From Coemansia sp. RSA 487 (lineage: Eukaryota > Kickxellomycota > Kickxellomycetes > Kickxellales > Kickxellaceae): a stretch of DNA of 64,000 bases. Shown here one piece after another: positions 21,158 to 30,904 of this stretch; within the stretch, counting starts at the first letter, position 1, and each line of letters starts with the position of its first letter. The notes below the pieces were generated by a model. That model worked only from the letters and a program-made list of their open reading frames with translations. It made no database searches and had not been told where the DNA came from. The stretch covers positions 186,001-250,000 of the forward strand of contig JANBRJ010000010.1 of the NCBI GenBank assembly GCA_027577595.1. The letters are read 5' to 3'. A program made the translations under genes and the position numbers.

Positions 21158-21853
21158 TCAGTCATCCTTGGCTGCTGAAAGAGCAACGAGCGAAAACCTC
21201 ACGTTGTCGTTCTCAAAGAAAGCAATACGCTTTCTGACAGAACGGACGCTGTCCTTTAGCACGTCTGCTGCTGGTCCGTGGTTGATAGGCGTTGGAAGCC
21301 CGCCGTCAAGCTCATACAGATCGCCATCGACAATAGTATATGCGACATAGCGGTGTCCGACCTTGGCATCCGCTGCAGGGACTTCAGTCTGGCCTGTGAT
21401 GGCTCCGCTCTTGTGGGCTTCCGCCAGCGCGCTGTTAAGCTCAAGCTCCGCAGCCCTTGCTTCAAATGACAAGCCATTTACCTTTTCAAAGAATGCAGCA
21501 AGGTCGCCGCCAATAGGTAAGTTATTTTGGTTGTTTCCAAGTGCATGGAAGATAGCCATGGTACCACACGCATTGCCTATGGTTTGCTTCATATGCCAGA
21601 CATTTGGCGATATTTTGTTATCGCTTCTCATGGCTTCCTCTTCTCTGATTTTGTTTAGTTCTTCAACCTCGGGGAATAGGAACACTAGCGCGTGGACTGG
21701 TTGAGGGACCGTATCGAGGAACTCGTCGTCAAGGTCATAAACATCGCTGAATGTGGCTGGTGCGCCAACACCCATCTGTCGGATCACCGTGTTCATGGCT
21801 TCAGGCGAGGACTCGAGTGGCACCCAGTAGATCTTTTCCTTGGTAGACGACAT
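21158..21853 (-). CDS. YUH1: Ubiquitin C-terminal hydrolase, UCHL3/Yuh1 type
   Basis: A 231-residue peptidase C12 enzyme that removes small adducts from the C-terminus of ubiquitin (and Rub1/NEDD8 in yeast). All active-site elements are visible: oxyanion Gln90 and nucleophile Cys96 in MKQTIGNACGTMAIFHAL, His167 in VGHRYVAYT and Asp183 in DLYELDGG. The length equals human UCHL3 (230 aa), with the same spacing C95/H169/D184. The crossover loop lies at about 147-165. It is convergent with UTP22: the stops are about 110 bp apart. Intact, no intron. Confidence 0.95.
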   Translation of the reverse strand: MSSTKEKIYWVPLESSPEAMNTVIRQMGVGAPATFSDVYDLDDEFLDTVPQPVHALVFLFPEVEELNKIREEEAMRSDNKISPNVWHMKQTIGNACGTMAIFHALGNNQNNLPIGGDLAAFFEKVNGLSFEARAAELELNSALAEAHKSGAITGQTEVPAADAKVGHRYVAYTIVDGDLYELDGGLPTPINHGPAADVLKDSVRSVRKRIAFFENDNVRFSLVALSAAKDD

Positions 21854-22275
21854 TATTGGACTGACTTGAAAAAAAGGGTGCTAGAAAGTGTATGTTGTTT
21901 TATATTGCTAAAATAATTGAGATGAGGAGAGAAAAGACAAAAAGTGGATACGTCATCCCCCTTTTGATGATGTGGAAATATTTCCATGCTTTTCTGATTC
22001 GTGACTGACAACTACCTATTTATGTTCGTTGTGTTAAGAGTACACACTATCTAATTTAGCTTTAGTCTACACTTTTTTTATCAGATGCTTTTATTTTTGG
22101 ATGGCCGCCGTGCCAATATAAAGGCAACATAATGCGTTGTGTGGTGAAGGAAATGCGCCATATCCGTCATAATAAACTTCAAAACTTTACTTGACGGAAC
22201 TGAAGTTCCTCTTGTTTATTTTCAAAACAAAACATTGCGTTTATAGCCGTCAAAACACACTACAAAGAAAGAATT
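21854..22275. other. UCH promoter region, AT-rich
   Basis: The upstream region of the minus-strand UCH gene. AT-rich, with no recognisable gene, and it leads into a transposase scrap. Confidence 0.4.
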
Positions 22276-22461
22276 ATGATAATTGGGAAGCATATCATAT
22301 TGCGATTTGGCTTACAAGCTGCTGAGCTGAATCGTTATCACATAGTTGATACTAACCCACTTTGGAAAGTGACATTGGAGGAATGGAAATCAAGCCCAGT
22401 TGACAAGTGTAAGCACCTTGTGGAGTCTGCTCCAAAGCACATACAGCAGGTTACTGAATGA
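22276..22461 (+). mobile_element. Tc1/mariner transposase C-terminal scrap
   Basis: A 61-codon frame whose last half, NPLWKVTLEEWKSSPVDK followed by CKHLVESAPKHIQQV, matches the Tc1-family C-terminus (W..i....c..Lv.SmP.Ri..V). The DDE core is absent, so only about 100 bp of element is recognisable. It is in the opposite orientation to the larger Tc1 remnant near 2.4-3.3 kb and preserves a different part of the protein, so the two cannot be compared directly. Confidence 0.5.
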
Positions 22462-23086
22462 GGCGACACAACAACCGATTATTAGTTTCTCATTTTATTT
22501 TCGTCTTTCGTTTTCTTCTATAATGCTTTTATTTATATAAACAACTCAGATACTGGCAAAATCATTTATATCATTGATATTGACAGGCATAAGTTATGTG
22601 AAAAAAACCCCAGAACTTCATGTCCTATAGTTTATTACAAGATAGTGAGTAACTGGTTGATGTGGTGCATTCTGGACATGCTAGTATTAATTTTGGACCT
22701 AAAACGAATAAGGATGGCCAAGACATGGATGCTTCATTTACGGGGAAGGGTTTTATTTTTGGCTCACCTCTAAGCAGTCGACCACCACGATATACAGATG
22801 GTATGTTTGGGGCCTCAGGAGTGTAGACTCTGAGAAGAACAAGCAGAAGCATTAGGCTTTAATTCTCAATGCAGCATCAGTACAAGACAATCCACCACTA
22901 GTTTTGGTTCCCCCTAGGAAATCACAAAGGCTTAGAGCAGTGTTAAAAGGGCTGATGCTAATGGACATTAAGGATGCTTGTCGTTTCTTTTCACAGCCGA
23001 TTTTCACTTTTTCTTTTCTATTATTATTTTCCAGCTCTTTTTTATCGTATTTTCCCAAGTAAACAGACACGAACAGACATTTGGCA
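22462..23086. other. Gap with possible decayed coding sequence
   Basis: No intact gene. Short open stretches occur on both strands at 22625-23000, none starting with a plausible ATG and matching a known family. The last 100 bp are the T-rich leader of the Laa2-like gene. Confidence 0.35.
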
Positions 23087-23917
23087 ATGTCGGAAATCGG
23101 GAATGGCAGCGAGCACGATGATGAATTCGGGATGTTTGGAGATGAGAATTACGACAACGAGGATTTCGGCGATTTCGGCGACTTTAACGAATTGGCCTCT
23201 AAACAGACAAATGAACCTGTAGCTGTAGCCGAAGCAAACGGCGTTGATACTATTTACAAAAAGCAGTTAGGCACAGACCCGGAAACGCCGTCACTCGTTG
23301 ACTCGACATTAGAACAAGCGTCAGCCCTCCTTGACGATAGTATGCCTGGCCGACCTTGGAACGAAACCTTGGAAAAATGTATCAGGGATGTATTCAAAGT
23401 CCCCAATACAGACAGCGAAATAGACGAAGAACAGGCAAGGCTGAGGGATATGCGATTAGATAACGACCTGTTTTCATCCGACAGCACAAACGACTTTATA
23501 ACAGATGTATTACGGAGAAGGACAGATTGCGCCGAGACTGAACCGCGGTTATTGAGGAACCTGCTACTGGTGTCTGTAGCTTCTGGAAACTTTGATTCGC
23601 AAGACATCCGCTACCTTCTTACGCCGCTTTGCCAGATCAAAGCACTGGAAACGCAGAAAATGGAACAGGAAAAGGAAACACCGCTATTTAGCATAGAAGA
23701 AATACAATCAATCGCTACAGACCAAGAGCCATCGTTAGATCTGATAGACGGCGCCAGTTTGCAAACCGATACCATAGATACATTGAGGCATGCGTTGCTC
23801 TCTATAGACACACTCATCACTGCCAAGGAACAAGAGCTTACTAAAAAGAAGGACGATATCGTCACTTACAACCAGGTCATTCAGAAGCTGATTGCCCAAG
23901 CGTCAAAGCTCCATTAA
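23087..23917 (+). CDS. Aftiphilin/Laa2-like AP-1 accessory protein (putative)
   Basis: A 276-residue acidic protein. The N-terminus has EDFGDFGDFNELA at about residues 27-39, which resembles the acidic [DE]FGxF peptides that bind the gamma-ear of AP-1/GGA adaptors in aftiphilin and yeast Laa2 (YBL010C, DUF5102). A central helical region contains RPWNETLEKCIRDVF, reminiscent of the aftiphilin clathrin-binding box, and the C-terminus ends in a coiled coil (LITAKEQELTKKKDDIV). If correct it works with Laa1 and AP-1 in clathrin-coated transport at the trans-Golgi/endosome. The start is the ATG at 23087; codons before it are not supported. The assignment rests on motifs and layout only. Confidence 0.55.
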   Translation: MSEIGNGSEHDDEFGMFGDENYDNEDFGDFGDFNELASKQTNEPVAVAEANGVDTIYKKQLGTDPETPSLVDSTLEQASALLDDSMPGRPWNETLEKCIRDVFKVPNTDSEIDEEQARLRDMRLDNDLFSSDSTNDFITDVLRRRTDCAETEPRLLRNLLLVSVASGNFDSQDIRYLLTPLCQIKALETQKMEQEKETPLFSIEEIQSIATDQEPSLDLIDGASLQTDTIDTLRHALLSIDTLITAKEQELTKKKDDIVTYNQVIQKLIAQASKLH

Positions 23918-24169
23918 AAACGTACGACTTTGTTTTTGCTTATTTCTGGGTTTCTTTGCTGTATATTTTAAATTTCCAACCCATTGAATCACGTGCAGCA
24001 TTCCAAAACATTCAACAAACCAACAAATCTTATAAATGTCCTTTTTTTTTTTTTTTGCGAAAATGTTCTCCACGCAAAAAAAACAAGTTGATCTAGTATC
24101 CTTTTTTTTATATCAACTTCAGACTACAGTACTCTTTTATTAATAAGACGAGGTTGAAATACAGCTGCA

Positions 24170-24952
24170 ATGGACTTTCAAAACAGAGCTGGCTCCAAGC
24201 CGGGAGCTGGTGCGCTAATGTCGCAGTCAGAATCAAACGTCGCACGCCGCGAGCGGCTCCGCAAGCTAGCGCTAGAAACAATCGATATAAAAAACGACCC
24301 GTATTTTATGCGTAACCATTTGGGTTCGTATGAATGCAAACTGTGTCTAACATTGCACAATAACGAGGGATCATATTTAGCACATACACAGGGAAAAAAG
24401 CACCAAACAAACTTAGCACGGCGTTTAGCGCTTGAAGCGAATGATTCCGAGGCTTCAGGGCACCATGCGCCGGCTGCATCCAGGTCGCAAGCGGTTCCAA
24501 AGATAAAAAAAAACACGGTGAAGATTGGGCGTCCTGGATACAAGGTCACAAAGATCCGCGACCCGCGTACAAAGCAGTTTGGGCTGCTTTTTGAGGTCAC
24601 GTACCCGGAGGTCACAGAGGAAACCATGCCAAGGCATCGGTTCATGTCTGCATACGAGCAGCATGTGGAACCTCCGAACAGGCAGTACCAGTACTTGCTC
24701 TTTGCCGCCGATCCATACGAAACTGTGGCATTTAAGGTCCAGAGCAGAGATATTGACATGCGGCAAGGGAGATTTTGGTCGCACTGGGACATGGACACAA
24801 GAACGTTTACGTTGCAGTTTTTCTTCAGGAATCCCACTCGGTCGTACGGAGCTCCTCAGGAAATAGCAGGTCATGCCACAGGCGCCAATGCCGTGGTTCC
24901 TGCGGGCTATCCAGCACAAGACATGGGTTCTTACTATAATCCGCCAGTGTAA
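24170..24952 (+). CDS. PRP11: Splicing factor 3A subunit 2 (Prp11/SF3A2)
   Basis: A 260-residue SF3a subunit of the U2 snRNP, needed for prespliceosome assembly. Seen: a matrin-type C2H2 zinc finger at residues 56-78 (Cys56, Cys59, His72, His78) within YECKLCLTLHNNEG, the preceding NDPYFMRNHLGS block, and the SF3A2 domain with GRPGYKVTKIRDPRTKQFGL. The C-terminal signature WDMDTRTFTLQFFF closes the domain. Like yeast Prp11 (266 aa) it lacks the long Pro-rich tail of animal SF3A2. Single exon, start at the ATG after ACAGCTGCA. Confidence 0.95.
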   Translation: MDFQNRAGSKPGAGALMSQSESNVARRERLRKLALETIDIKNDPYFMRNHLGSYECKLCLTLHNNEGSYLAHTQGKKHQTNLARRLALEANDSEASGHHAPAASRSQAVPKIKKNTVKIGRPGYKVTKIRDPRTKQFGLLFEVTYPEVTEETMPRHRFMSAYEQHVEPPNRQYQYLLFAADPYETVAFKVQSRDIDMRQGRFWSHWDMDTRTFTLQFFFRNPTRSYGAPQEIAGHATGANAVVPAGYPAQDMGSYYNPPV

Positions 24953-25182
24953 GAGAGCGGAATATATGTAGCGGGTAAAATTGTCTTTCCCGTGTGTTCG
25001 CCACAGTGGCAATTTGTAATCCATTCAAATGTTTTGAAGCAAAATATATGTAGAATGCCTTGGATTATGCCAATAAAGTGAGGGAAATTAAATAGCATTA
25101 GAGTTTGGCTGCGTTTAAAAGCAAAAGTAACTAGTTGTGTTCCATCTATCCCGCGTTGGAGGGCGCCAGCTAGAGCCCCCTT

Positions 25183-26738
25183 TTATAGATTGTAGTTCCG
25201 ATCAGCACCAAAACCACTGCTGTGTTCGCCGCGAGGAGCACTCCCACTTCCATTCTTGCTGGTGTTGTTATTATAGTAGTTCTCCCATCCAGCAATATCA
25301 TCAGTGTCCATCAGATCCACCATCTTGCCTTTGGCTTTGCTCGACATCTTTTGCATGCTCGTATCAGTAGCTGATGTGGGAGCTTCTTGGTGGTCGATAA
25401 GATGCTCAATGCTAAAGTTAGCAGGCTCATCTTGCTGATGCTGCTTCTGCTTTCCTTGGTGCGCAAAATCAGCCGATGTGGACATTGCCAACCGCACAGG
25501 GCTTGCACTACGGCTTTCGAACCCCGTGGCAATAGAAGACGAAGACGAGGACAGCGAGGAGGCAGGTGCTGTAGCAGCCAAGATGTTGGCCATTGCTCTT
25601 GAAGATTCGCCCTGTGGCTTGTCGAGCACATAGGGCGGCTGTGGAATTGGCGAATACGCAGCAGAAGAGCTGCTTCCACCGATTTCGTCTCCTATAAAGA
25701 CACCGCCGCGCATTCCCTCAGCGGCAGATGTCTTTAAGCTTTCTTGAATGGCCTTCCACTCGTTGTGCGAGTTTTGTGTCTTATCAAAAAGCCACCGGCA
25801 GCGGTCAACACGATCGGTAGTGGCCGTGAGCCTTGAGAGAACATCCACGTTTTCGGGGCCAAGCATTTCGATAAAGTTGATCAGCGAAGCCTTGCGCTTC
25901 TGAACCTCGTCAACCATATCTGTGACTATTGCGTTTTGTGTCGGGTCCTCTTCCACATCTAGGGCAATGAGCGTTTCGGTCAAGACATCGCACATCGATG
26001 TGACCTCGTTCGAGGACGAGACCATGTGCTCGATAAACTCTGGCGAGATATTGGTGTTGTCTTCGGATGCGTTGCGGTTCATCCGCATCGATTCCATTAG
26101 CGCTTGCTGCTGTGACAAAAATATAGGATCAACGGCACCGTTAGGGTCGTATGGCTGGGGCTGCTGCTGATGTAAGCCGCTGCTTTGCGGGATTGTGACC
26201 TGAGGAATGCTGCCTTGGGCATAGTGTTGGTGGTTGTTCTGTGTCAGAGATTGGTTGAATTGATATTCGTTGGGGTTGCGCAAAGGTACGGGGTTTGTGG
26301 CCAACGGCGGATAGGACCATCCAGGCTGTTCGTGTGTGAGTGCGGGGATGGGAAGAAGCTGCCAGACAGGCTTCAGGTTTGTCTTTTCCCTGGCAGTGTC
26401 TACAACACTTTCAAGATTAAGCCGGGAAGCAGTGTCGTCCTTGAACAGAATGCACCAATTTGACACCATACAGAGCAGTGTTTCGCGCACAGTAATCGGG
26501 ATAAAAGTGGACATTATGAATTTAAGCAAGAGTGTGTTGGTATCGGGGTCCCGTAGGAGCGGGATCATCTCACGTGGATACGACCAAATAATGCCGTGGA
26601 GAACCGTAAGATATGCGAGAGATTTGTGTATTTCGGGATTTGTTGAGGATGAGTTGGGCATGGAAATAGCGCTGTTTCGCATACTGCCTGATCTGCTAGG
26701 GCTATTGTTGTTGTTGTTGCTGTTGTTGTTGTTGCTGT

Positions 26739-26770
<32 letters not shown>

Positions 26771-27325
26771 TTTTTGGAGCTGCGGGCGCTTTTGGAGCTT
26801 GAAAGAAGCCGATTGCGCAGCTTGGTCTCCCGCTGGGATGGCTGCTTGGAGACGACGCTGTGGATTACATACTGGAATGCCTCGTTCGGACTATTATCAA
26901 CAATAACAAAGCAGCCAAGCATAGGCAAGAACCGAGTGTTTGGGATTAAAAAACAGTGGGGTTTAGTATTAATTGCAGCTGGTGTTTTGCCACAAAAGTG
27001 CTTGGAGCGGACATGCCGAATACTTACGCATCGGGTTGTTTTGAAAATGCGTCGTATACTCTGGGATACGCTCTTACGTCCACGGTTGCTTCATCTACAA
27101 GAAAGACATTAAAGCAAGAAAGAAAAGTATATAGGTGCTGTTGAGAATTATTGCGCGACCAACGGAAATAACAAATACTGCTTTGGCTGGTCGGTCTGTC
27201 ATGCAAAACAAACACAAAAAGGCTACAGGCAAAAAGAGACAGAAGGCCTGGAAAACCAGGATGGGTAGATATAACGTACGTATTGCAGACTGAAGCTTCG
27301 ACTTTCGCTTTCCAAAAAGTGGCAT
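25183..27325 (-). CDS. VHS-GAT domain trafficking adaptor (Lsb5/GGA-like), three exons
   Basis: Exons 27325..27280, 27094..27028 and 26890..25183 give 606 residues. Phases 1 and 2 fit, and intron 2 has a perfect TACTAAAC branch point. The N-terminus MPLFGKRKSKLQSAI runs into a VHS-like helical repeat that is interrupted by a Ser/Asn-rich insert (about residues 75-115), then resumes with the HKSLAYLTVLHGIIWSYP and VRETLLCMVSNWCILFK helices. A GAT-like three-helix domain (about 315-415) includes ISPEFIEHMVSSSNEV and RKASLINFIEMLG. The tail is long, Ser/Pro-rich and disordered. VHS-GAT proteins bind ubiquitinated cargo, Arf or clathrin; yeast Lsb5 links endocytosis to actin patches. The exact orthologue is uncertain. 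Confidence 0.68.
26705..26772 (+). repeat. (TTG/CTG)n trinucleotide repeat inside the VHS-GAT gene
   Basis: About 22 units of TTG/CTG (CAA/CAG-phase AAC/AGC on the coding strand) encode the Asn/Ser run that interrupts the VHS-like domain. An interrupted pure-triplet tract such as this is expected to vary in length between strains. Confidence 0.85.
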
Positions 27326-28419
27326 TGACGATTGTAAATTAAAAAAAGAGTGGAATGAAGAATGGCGAGGAGAGGTCTGTAGCATAATGTATGAAATTAG
27401 AAAAGAATAAAAATAAAACGAAACAGAAAAACAGGAGTGTGAGTGAGTGCGTGCGTGTGCGTGTGCGTGCGCGTGTGTGGTTACAGCCTCGACAAAAGAA
27501 GCAAGAGCAAAAGAGGGGAGAGAGGAGATATGGAAATGGTTGCTTCAGGAAAAAAGCAAAGCCTATAAATGTAAAGAGATGGAAGCGGAAAACTGGAAAC
27601 AGCTGAAAAAGATATACAAAGATTGACAGGAGCTGCGTATACGCCAAGATCGCTTGTGTTCTTGTGCTTCGTGTGCAAAAGAGGCAGATAGACTTTATTT
27701 GGAGGCCAAGGGGGTAAGAAGCTTACGTTAAGTATAAAGAGTATTGCCGAGGTTTTTTTTTGGCAAACTTGGCTTTTAAATATTCTCTTTGTCGAAAGGG
27801 TGCTTGTCCAGCCAGCCCATGTTTGGAGGGATGGTATTTTTTTTATGGAAGATGAATGAAAAAGGACTTGAATTGTCAAGCTGTCTGTATTTCTTAACCC
27901 CTGCCACAAGATGCGGTTGGTCTTGGCACCGCTCTTGGCATCGACAGAACAAGTGTTTTTTTTACTTAAAGTGTTTATCCCCACTTTTCAAGCCAATCAT
28001 GTATAAAGAAGGTCCCTCCAAGCCTTGCCAAGAGATATAAAAAAATACAAAGCAACTGGCCTCAGCTTATTTTTCCAGGTAGCTGCAAAACGGAATTGAT
28101 CTTCTCTTACTGGTTATTAGAGGCTACCCAGTAAATACAAACAGTTCCAAGAACAAGAACAAAGGACCCTGTGAAATCATGCATTTTTGGCTTGTACCCG
28201 AAAGAAAAGCGAATTTCCCGTATGTATTCCGTATTTCTGGGCCATTTGAGCTTTGCAGTAATTCGAGCTTATTTGTTTGCTAGCTTGGTGGCATAATGCC
28301 CGGGCGTGAATTGTAATCTAAAAGCCACTCATAAAGTAAATGTTGTGACATGTCAAAAAAAAAAAGAAAAAAAAGGAGAATTGCAAACCACACAATACAT
28401 GGCGCTAGTGTTCTATAAT
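27326..28419. other. 1.1-kb gap with GT-rich microsatellite
   Basis: It holds the VHS-GAT gene promoter and the 3' flank of the F-box-like gene. A GTGC/GTGT microsatellite spans 27437-27480. Frames over it encode simple-sequence peptides and are not called. No gene was seen in the rest (A-rich tracts near 28353-28375). Confidence 0.45.
27437..27480 (+). repeat. (GTGC/GTGT)n microsatellite
   Basis: An alternating purine-pyrimidine tract of GTGA, GTGC and GTGT units, about 44 bp, noncoding. Such tracts can adopt Z-DNA and are length-unstable. Confidence 0.85.
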
Positions 28420-29248
28420 CTACATGTATCCCTCGCCAATCCGTAGCATGTGCAGCCAGTCACCAGTCTTTTCAGCAATCTCGGGGTTTCTCAGCGCCCG
28501 GTGGATGATGTTGCGCAGGTTGGGTTCGGTTGACCGGCACCTGAATTTGACCAGGGATGGGATGCTCGCTAGCAGCGCTAGTATCTTGGCTGCGCGCATA
28601 TTCAAAGACTCTCGTGTGATGCATAGCTCGTCGTAGTGCCACAGCCGCAGAATCTGCAACGACGTGCTAAGAACCTCAATCTCGTCGACAACCATGGCAA
28701 GTGCCTCGTCTATCGGCATCACCTCGCCCAGCGCCTCATCCCTGGCAACCATTGTCTTCAAGAACACCAGCCTCGGCAACTGCCGCAGTATCTGCCGTGT
28801 CTGCTCAAACGGGATAAGAGCGCCAAGATTCAAGCTACGCATATTTTCAACCAGCAAGGTATCTGGCAGCGTCCCCTCCATCCGCAGATGCGTGTGGAGC
28901 ACAACAGTCTGCAAAAGAGCTGGCGTCTCGCGCTGGAACACAGCGTCCAGCGTCGGCTGGATCATGTCAAGGTGCGGCAGATACATGCGCAGGTTACAGA
29001 GCCGGGTCATCTTTGGCAGCTCGAGCTTCTCCACGTTGCGTAGCGCAAGGTATATGTACAGATCCTTAATCGGAGAACACGAAAGCGCCCTGAAGAGCGA
29101 TGCTGGCGCCGACTGCTGGTACCCAAAGATGTAGGCCGCCTCGAGCCGCGGAAACACCAGCGGTTGCATGGTTGCAGCAATGGCATCTTGGTCGTCTTCG
29201 GGGACCACATTGTTCGCAGCTGTAGCGGCGGCGGCGGCGGCGTCTGCA

Positions 29249-29294
<46 letters not shown>

Positions 29295-30381
29295 TGGCTG
29301 GCGTGGCTGGCGTGGCTGCTATTGTTGGCGTAAAGACTCCGACTGCAATAGGCTCGATGCGCAGGTAGATCTTGAGCTTTTTGAGGCAGCTGAACTCGAT
29401 TGCATTCGACCCCGACGCGCCGTAGAACAGCTTGTGAAGGATGTTGGGCTTGATGTTGTACAGCGCAAGCTTCTGCAGCGACCCGGACGCTATACGCATC
29501 AGCTGCTGCCGCTGCTCATCGCCGGTATCGTCGGTGGTGTTGCTCTGGCCGAGCGCAATCGCGTCGTCCAGCGATATCGACAGCGATGTCAGCGAGGGAA
29601 AAACCACGGGAATTCTGCAGCAGTTGATGTCCGAGTGCACGTCGATGCGCTCCAAATGGCTGCAATGCTTGCCAAACGCAGCCTTCATTGTGATCCTGGT
29701 GAATGCCAGCGGGATTCCTGGTCGCGTCAGAAAGAACGACGACACGAAGGGCGCGTGGGCCAGCACCGGCTGCACCGCCCGCTCCAGCGGGTACGTTGCG
29801 GTGCTCCATTTGACGGCTGCGCTGCGCTTCGACTCGAGCCGGAGACACAGCGTCTTTGCCAGCGGCCACGGCTGCTGGCTGAACCCACATGCCCACAGAC
29901 ACGCGTCTATTTCGTCCTCGCTTATCGTCTCGTCAATGGAAAACACTATTGTTTGCACACGGCTGACGCCACGTCGCGCCCGCATAGGCACGTTGCTGCT
30001 GTAGTAAACGGTGCTTCCGTCCTTTTGCCGTATTTTCCCCACCGAACAGTACTCGTCCTTGGAGAACCCTGCACACATGTCGTTCTCCCTGTAGCGCCCG
30101 TTTTGCTGCTTGTGCATTGGCTTTAGATAGGACGACCGCAATCCTGTCAGCTTTGCCCGTGCAATGTTTTTGAACCCTGGGCCTCTGGGTTTCTTCGACA
30201 GCCTGATGACCAAGTAGCTGCTCAGATATGGCGTCAGCGCCTTCCGCCATTCTCGGCATACAGTCACATACCGGTTTATATGCCAGAGATACTCTAGCCG
30301 ATGCTGCTGCCCGAGAATACCATGCTCCAGCCAAAAGGTATCCTGTGCTATCTTCAGGATGATATCGCCATTACTAAGCAT
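28420..30381 (-). CDS. F-box/LRR-like hypothetical protein
   Basis: A 653-residue protein starting MLSNGDIILKIAQDT at the ATG at 30381. The first 60 residues look like a degenerate F-box (ILKIAQ...RYVTVCREWRKALTPYL). The remainder has repeated Leu-rich strands (for example FPSLTSLSISLDD, FSCLKKLKIYLRI, MRSLNLGALIPF) consistent with an irregular LRR solenoid. Large, fast-evolving families of this layout are common in Kickxellomycotina; F-box proteins recruit substrates to SCF ubiquitin ligases. A run of Asp-Ala dipeptides followed by poly-Ala (about residues 365-398) is encoded by a hexanucleotide repeat. No substrate or orthologue can be named. No intron is needed. Confidence 0.6.
29225..29294 (+). 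repeat. (GGC)n plus (TCTGCG)n coding repeat
   Basis: A GGC tract (29225-29241) is followed by about nine TCTGCG/TCTGCA hexamers (29242-29294). On the minus strand they encode (Asp-Ala)n then poly-Ala inside the F-box-like protein. Units of 3 and 6 bp keep the frame, so length change would be tolerated. Confidence 0.85.
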
Positions 30382-30904
30382 TGTTACTCCTTTTTGCCTT
30401 GCACGACTCTCCGCTGGAAACAATAATGCCAAAAATACAATAATAAAAGAAAGTATAGAATGTATGGAAAGTAAAAAAAAAAGTCGTGCGAGTGCTAAAT
30501 AAACAGAGAAGAGGAAAGAAGAGACTTGATGGCTGCTTCTTTTGTTCCCGGCTCATGCACAAGCATGCCCGCTAGCGCCGACAGTTCTATTGCATCTGAC
30601 GACCCTTGTCGATCATCAATTTCGCACACATACAGGATGATGAAAAACAAAAAAAAACAAAAAACAAGGCTGCATTTCTTGATTACACCAGTACCATGCT
30701 CTTGAACCGCAGCCCCTAAAGAACATTGTTCTATTTTCAAACCCAGATATTACTTGCTGCTATCTATTTTTTTTTATCAAAGACAGCATTGAGCCAATTT
30801 TAGCTCACGAGGCAAAAGTGTCGAATAAATCCTGTTATACAAATTTCACTTCACAAGACAAGACATTTCTATGCGTGATATGACGTCGTCTACTTTAGCG
30901 TGGC
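30382..30904. other. F-box-like gene promoter and NTE1 3' flank
   Basis: A 523-bp AT-rich interval between two minus-strand genes. A-rich tracts near 30474-30484 and 30649-30665. No gene seen. Confidence 0.4.

Noticed and set aside
22625-23070. Minus-strand frames suggesting a Gly/Ser-rich coding remnant
   Set aside because: Two separated frames without starts and without a recognised family; too weak to call.
29164-30126. Plus-strand frame of 320 codons with CV/VC repeats
   Set aside because: It is the antisense shadow of the hexanucleotide repeat and of the F-box-like gene.
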